Below, in pieces: positions 60,354 through 64,000 of a stretch of 64,000 nucleotides of DNA. Position 1 is the first letter of the stretch. Every line of letters begins with the position of its first letter. This DNA comes from Oceanobacillus arenosus (GTDB lineage Bacteria > Bacillota > Bacilli > Bacillales > Amphibacillaceae): the NCBI RefSeq assembly GCF_003369575.1, contig NZ_PIOC01000004.1, positions 37,940 through 101,939 of the forward strand, written 5' to 3'. The notes beneath the pieces are model-generated. The model did no database searches. It was not told where the DNA came from and saw only the letters and a program-made list of their open reading frames with translations. A program made the translations under genes and the position numbers.

Positions 60354-60690
60354 ATGAAATCTGGAGGTAATAAGTTTCTAATTGTAAAAGCCAATGAAGT
60401 AGATTTAGATGTAAGGATGCAAATGTCTGAAATTTTGCGGAAGGCTTACACAATGGCTTGTCTTTTTTTCCAAAGATAAAAACGTTATTGCAAAGGCTTT
60501 TGCCCACATGTTTGTATTAGATCAATTTTATATAGCTATAGTAAATGATAAAGTTGCAGGAGTGGCGGCATGTATGGACGGGAAAACATCATCGGTAAGA
60601 TTAAATAAATAGAGCTGAGAAAGTACTTAGGCTTCTTCAAGGGAAGCATGGCTAGAATCTTTTTAATACATGAAATAATTGTCTATACAG
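60354..60690 (+). pseudogene. GNAT acetyltransferase relic
   Basis: ATG at 60354 opens MKSGGNKFLIVKANEVDLDV and reads to about 60448, then the frame shifts into QWLVFFSKDKNVIAKAFAHM and FVLDQFYIAIVNDKVAGVAA, CMDGKTSSVRLNK, followed by TAG. The fold resembles a GNAT N-terminal half. At least one frameshift and one stop make it non-functional. Confidence 0.6.
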
Positions 60691-60759
60691 CAGAAGTCCT
60701 GTCGTATGATATTTCAAATGCTTCGTCTGATGAGTTAAGTCAGAAATCAAAGGAGTTGC

Positions 60760-60945
60760 AGGATTTCCATCAACAACTCCTGGGTTAATAATCGAATGTC
60801 CGCCAATCCAAGCATTTTGTATAATCTCGTTATTCTACGCGCATTATTTCGCATCTCCAATAATTCTTTATCAGCTGATCTATATTGCTCGCCAGCTAGC
60901 ATTTTTTCTTTTGCCGATTTCAAGACATATTCACCGTCTAATACT
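60760..60945 (-). pseudogene. Maltose O-acetyltransferase relic with internal deletion
   Basis: On the minus strand KEKMLAGEQYRSADKELLEM then RNNARRITRLYK is the Maa N-terminal domain. Within a few bases the next frame gives WIGGHSIINPG, the C-terminal hexapeptide end. The middle of the enzyme is missing, so this is a deletion relic. Confidence 0.6.
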
Positions 60946-60948
60946 ATT

Positions 60949-61950
60949 TCATTTTTTTCTCGCTCTTATGAAGCCATCAATCACATCCCAAATTAACCCT
61001 ACAAGAAGTAAAATTAGTATCCAAAATGTAGATTGCTCCCAGACCTTACTTATAATGTTGTATAATTCACTACCGGTAGTTAAGAAACCCGCTTCTACTA
61101 ATTCCATCATGAAATTCGGATTCCAAAATTCTGGTCCACTTATCATAAATAAGATTGCTATGAGCGATATCAAATTTACAATTAGCGTATAAGTTGCTAA
61201 CTTATATGTCCATTTTCCAAATACGAGCTTTAAACATTCCTTTATAATCCCGAACCCAAATATTAGTATAATAAATAATAAATACGTACCATATGTTTGT
61301 TCATTTAAAAATGGAATGACCCCAGTAAATTCATCACTGAATCGCCAAACACCAAAATATTCACTTGAAAACGCGAGAATGACGATAAATATAGCATAGA
61401 AGATAATCCCAGCAATCGCTTCTCCTCGTTTTATTTGCCGTTTTTCATCTGGTACTGGTGGCAGATCCGTTGGTCTCCATTCTGATTCTAATGAAAATCC
61501 CTTAGAATTAAAAGCTCCAGCCATCTCTGGAATCGCAAATCCAAACGTCGTCCAGCCAAATGCTGTTGGAATCCCTGTTACAATGCCAACAATCAAATCA
61601 ATAAAATGGTCGAGTATTGCAACTGGATTTAGAATTACTTGGATTACGAAATGAATCCCGATAACAGAGGCTGTAATTATTAGAACAATCTTTAATACTA
61701 AAATATAGGAATCAAAAATCTCTGGGCCAATTAGATATCTTTTAGTGCCACGATACTGTTCAGCTAATTTCCTCGGACTCCCTAACTCCAGCAAAACCGC
61801 TTCAACATCGCTATCGTTAATTTCTGCGCCACCGACTCTTTCATCCAGCATATCTTCAATTAATCCCCGGAGCTCCTCTGCAATATCCTTTTGCTGTGCC
61901 TGTGGCAGCTTTTGGGTGACAGCATAAATATACCGATTAATCATTTCCAT
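60949..61950 (-). CDS. HAAS-domain membrane protein, partner of PadR D
   Basis: 333 aa. N-terminal HAAS region (NRYIYAVTQKLPQAQQKDIA, EELRGLIEDMLDERVGG, LLELGSPRKLAEQYRGTKRY), then about six to seven membrane helices separated by a hydrophilic loop (WRPTDLPPVPDEKRQIKRGE). The start at 61950 follows AAAGGAG at 9 nt and overlaps the PadR gene by 14 bp. A likely envelope-stress module. Confidence 0.8.
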   Translation of the reverse strand: MEMINRYIYAVTQKLPQAQQKDIAEELRGLIEDMLDERVGGAEINDSDVEAVLLELGSPRKLAEQYRGTKRYLIGPEIFDSYILVLKIVLIITASVIGIHFVIQVILNPVAILDHFIDLIVGIVTGIPTAFGWTTFGFAIPEMAGAFNSKGFSLESEWRPTDLPPVPDEKRQIKRGEAIAGIIFYAIFIVILAFSSEYFGVWRFSDEFTGVIPFLNEQTYGTYLLFIILIFGFGIIKECLKLVFGKWTYKLATYTLIVNLISLIAILFMISGPEFWNPNFMMELVEAGFLTTGSELYNIISKVWEQSTFWILILLLVGLIWDVIDGFIRARKK

Positions 61951-62299
61951 TTGAATCATCTCCTTTAGCTTCAATCACACCATTCAAGCTCTTTACAATG
62001 CTCTTCCATTCAACAACAAGTAAATCAAAGACTTCTTTCCCCGTCTCACTTAGTAAATAATATTTCCGTGGTCTCGCTTCATTCGTGTCCCATTTACTAT
62101 CAAGTATTCCTTGCTTTTCCAGTCTTCTAAGCAACGGATATAACGTTCCTGGCTCAACATGTACTCCCTTATCACTAAGTAGCGTAACAAGAGAATAACC
62201 ATATTGCGGCTCTGAAAGCTGACTAAGCACAGCAATCGTGATTGTTCCTCGCCGTAATTCCTGCATCAGTTTTTCTAAATGCTCATTCGCATCACTCAT
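61937..62299 (-). CDS. PadR family transcriptional regulator D
   Basis: 120 aa: ELRRGTITIAVLSQLSEPQY, GYSLVTLLSDKG, EPGTLYPLLRRLEKQGILDS, RPRKYYLLSETGKEVF and a dimerisation helix. ATG start. Its promoter contains a perfect 8-bp-arm dyad filling the spacer. First gene of a two-gene unit with the HAAS membrane protein. Confidence 0.9.
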   Translation of the reverse strand: MSDANEHLEKLMQELRRGTITIAVLSQLSEPQYGYSLVTLLSDKGVHVEPGTLYPLLRRLEKQGILDSKWDTNEARPRKYYLLSETGKEVFDLLVVEWKSIVKSLNGVIEAKGDDSNGND

Positions 62300-62318
62300 A
62301 TGATCAACTCCTGGATTT

Positions 62319-62348
62319 ATTATAGTGTATGACGTACACTATTGTAAA
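62319..62348 (-). promoter_or_regulatory. Promoter of PadR D with operator in the spacer
   Basis: Minus strand TTTACA (62343-62348), 18 bp, TATAAT (62319-62324). ATAGTGTA-N5-TACACTAT (62322-62342) fills the spacer, so binding would exclude RNA polymerase. Confidence 0.8.
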
Positions 62349-62455
62349 GTGCATATTAATATTATTTTATTAATAATTTTTATGTTTTATTCTGTTTACC
62401 TATATGTGGTATGATTATCACTAATTATACGAATATCGAAGCAAGGAGGAAAAGG

Positions 62456-62908
62456 ATGCAAATATACGTTGATGCCGATGCTTGTCCAGTAAAGAATACT
62501 ATTATCGAAGAAGGAGTAAGACTAGGTATTCCAGTCACATTAGTCACTAGCATTTCGCATTATTCTAATTTAGTGCAACCACTTGGTGTTGAAACGGTTT
62601 ATGTTGATACAGGGGCAGAAGCTGCAGATTATCGAATTATGAAGCTTGCTAGTAAAGGAGATATCATCGTTACACAAGATTACGGACTTGCATCACTCGG
62701 ACTTGCGAAAGGATGCACCGTCCTCCATCATAAAGGGTTTACCTATACAAACGACAATATTGACCAGCTTTTACAAACTCGATACTTAAGTGCTATGGCA
62801 AGAAAAAGCGGTAAACGGACGAAAGGTCCAAAGCCTTTTACAGATGAAGATCGCATGAAGTTTCGTGACTTGTTTTTGGAGACGATATCGGGATTTGAAA
62901 AAGCTTAG
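62456..62908 (+). CDS. yqxD: YqxD/YaiI family protein (DUF188)
   Basis: 150-aa protein with the PIN-like pattern of DUF188: [59 protein letters not shown] and the C-terminal [17 protein letters not shown]. Conserved acidic residues suggest a metal nuclease fold, function unknown. The ATG at 62456 is set by AAGGAGG; the frame opens 45 nt upstream without RBS. Confidence 0.9.
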   Translation: MQIYVDADACPVKNTIIEEGVRLGIPVTLVTSISHYSNLVQPLGVETVYVDTGAEAADYRIMKLASKGDIIVTQDYGLASLGLAKGCTVLHHKGFTYTNDNIDQLLQTRYLSAMARKSGKRTKGPKPFTDEDRMKFRDLFLETISGFEKA

Positions 62909-62965
62909 GAAACTCAGCAATCTACTGTAAAAATTAGAAAACAGCTGCTGAAGGGAATTCGGAAC

Positions 62966-63883
62966 ATGGATTGTGGAATTATTTCTTATGGAGAAGCTAT
63001 GGTAGATTATATTGCAAAAGACACTGCCAATAGCCAGTATGAAACATTTATTGGCGGCACAACGCTTAATGCAGCGGTCGGTGCATGCCGACTTGGTACG
63101 CCCGTATATTATCTTTGTAAATTAGGAAGGGATAGCGTAAGTCAGTTCATCAAAACAACATTAGGAGATGAAAAAGTAAATTTAGACTTTAGTGCAGAAT
63201 CAGATGACAAGAAAATTTGCGGCGTATATGTCCATGTAAATGAAGAAGGAGAACGCTATTTCCATTCTTATGTGAACGATACGCCAGATGAGCAGCTTGT
63301 AGCTTCTGAATTAAATGAAATAGCCTTTAGAAATTCATCTATATTTTACTTTGGATCTGTGACATTGTTTCATCCAATTGCATATGAGACAACGCTGAAA
63401 GCAATTGAATTGGCCGAAAAACATAAAGTGCTCATTGCTTTTGATGCGAATATTCGAATAAAAAGATGGGAAAGTGAAGAAGCGTGTAGAATGACAATCA
63501 AAGAGATTTTGCCAAGAATTGATATTCTAAAATTAACGGTGGAAGAATTATTATTTTTGATGCGGACGCCTATTGTTGAGGAAGGAATTGAAAAGCTAGC
63601 TTCCTTTCATATTCCATTTATATGGATAACACTAGGAGGTAACGGCGCATTGTCCATTCATCAGGATAAGGTCATTCATGTAGAAGGAGAAAAGGTAAAG
63701 GTAGTTGATACTACTGGAGCAGGTGATGCTTTTATGGCAGGATTACTTCATTGTATTCATACACGAGGATTACCAAAGAGCGAGCAGACGCTCATTGATT
63801 ATACACAGTATGGAAATAAGCTTGGCGCAATGGCCGTAACAAAGCAAGGGGCGTTGACGGCTTTTCAGAAAAGAAATAATTGA
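62966..63883 (+). CDS. PfkB family carbohydrate kinase (fructokinase-like)
   Basis: 305-aa ribokinase-fold enzyme. GGTTLNAAVGACRLG is the N-terminal PfkB signature and VVDTTGAGDAFMAGLL the C-terminal signature with the catalytic Asp and anion hole. The sugar-binding residues do not reveal the exact substrate; fructose or another ketose is likely. RBS AAGGGA. 57 bp after yqxD; separate or joint transcription is open. Confidence 0.88.
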   Translation: MDCGIISYGEAMVDYIAKDTANSQYETFIGGTTLNAAVGACRLGTPVYYLCKLGRDSVSQFIKTTLGDEKVNLDFSAESDDKKICGVYVHVNEEGERYFHSYVNDTPDEQLVASELNEIAFRNSSIFYFGSVTLFHPIAYETTLKAIELAEKHKVLIAFDANIRIKRWESEEACRMTIKEILPRIDILKLTVEELLFLMRTPIVEEGIEKLASFHIPFIWITLGGNGALSIHQDKVIHVEGEKVKVVDTTGAGDAFMAGLLHCIHTRGLPKSEQTLIDYTQYGNKLGAMAVTKQGALTAFQKRNN

Positions 63884-63912
63884 TGACATTAAAAAGGAAT
63901 GCTTAACGAAGG

Positions 63913-64000
63913 TGGTTACCCCTAAAAGTTAGAGTTTTTATTATGCAGCTGATTGGCTGGATTGAGTTCGGTATTCGACTGGACTCAATCCAGCCAATTT
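63913..64000 (-). mobile_element. Right end of an IS3-family element
   Basis: Just beyond the transposase stop, TGGTTACCCCTAAAAGTTAG (63913-63932) resembles the IS150-group terminal repeat (TGnnnTGACCCCCAAAAGTTAG). The element boundary is placed at about 63913; target duplication cannot be seen from one end. Confidence 0.6.
63941..64000 (-). CDS. IS3-family (IS150 group) transposase, C-terminal end
   Basis: On the minus strand the last codons read KLAGLSPVEYRTQSSQSAA then TAA, the standard ending of IS150-type OrfB (integrase-core) transposases. Only 19 codons are inside the window; the gene continues past the right edge. Confidence 0.72.
   Translation of the reverse strand, partial: KLAGLSPVEYRTQSSQSAA

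Overview
The window comes from a low-G+C, endospore-forming Bacillota chromosome. Gene content, AT-rich codon use, strong AAGGAGG-type ribosome binding sites and frequent TTG/GTG starts point to a Bacillaceae member. The sodium/pantothenate symporter, BCCT osmolyte transporter and intergenic repeat style suggest a halotolerant Oceanobacillus/Virgibacillus-like organism, but the genus is inference. Spore-related genes (CotF-type coat protein, YfhD-type small protein) support sporulation.

Layout. 1-1300: YtrA-type GntR/ABC operon, cut by the left edge, with three operator-like sites. 1.7-13.5 kb: single genes (exoA, a NagZ-type glycosidase, VOC, MBL hydrolase, CotF, AIM24, YfhD, YueI, PfpI, a NifU-N/HEAT protein, acetoacetyl-CoA synthetase under a promoter with a cre-like site). 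13.6-19.6 kb: eroded IS110-type and ThiE/TenI pieces, a DinB gene with one nonsense codon, a DUF4097 protein, panF-yhdT, a tRNA-Ala gene and a GNAT gene. 19.7-27 kb: gamma carbonic anhydrase, ABC exporter, MerR/TipAS regulator, a PadR operon and an MFS pump. 27.2-36.6 kb: a collagen-like protein, a small hydrophobic protein whose RBS lies in a hairpin, BCCT transporter, squalene/phytoene synthase-like enzyme, MFS pump, second PadR operon, AlaX, and small genes including a ribbon-helix-helix regulator. 36.8-40.1 kb: hom-thrC-thrB. 40.2-49.8 kb: a 40-bp tandem repeat, argF with ARG boxes, an HxlR/DsbA pair, MATE pump, rRNA methyltransferase, VOC, aminotransferase-hisC and a YkvR-like gene. 50-52.2 kb: a YjoB-like AAA protein and a DUF2935 protein. 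52.2-55.1 kb: a decayed tail module of a prophage, with one intact polysaccharide deacetylase. 55.1-57.9 kb: second YtrA-type GntR/ABC operon. 58.6-62.4 kb: two more PadR operons around a DHFR-like gene and GNAT/maltose-acetyltransferase relics. 62.4-63.9 kb: YqxD and a PfkB kinase. At the right edge is the end of an IS3-family element.

Main themes. (1) Small regulator plus membrane-partner operons are unusually dense: two YtrA-type GntR/ABC units and four PadR units (three with HAAS-type membrane partners, one with DUF1048). Most have visible dyads lying on a sigma-A promoter, which suggests autorepressed envelope-stress or drug-response modules. (2) Decay is common: phage genes, IS fragments, ThiE, Maa, GNAT and DinB relics. 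(3) Several dispersed intergenic repeat families recur on both strands.
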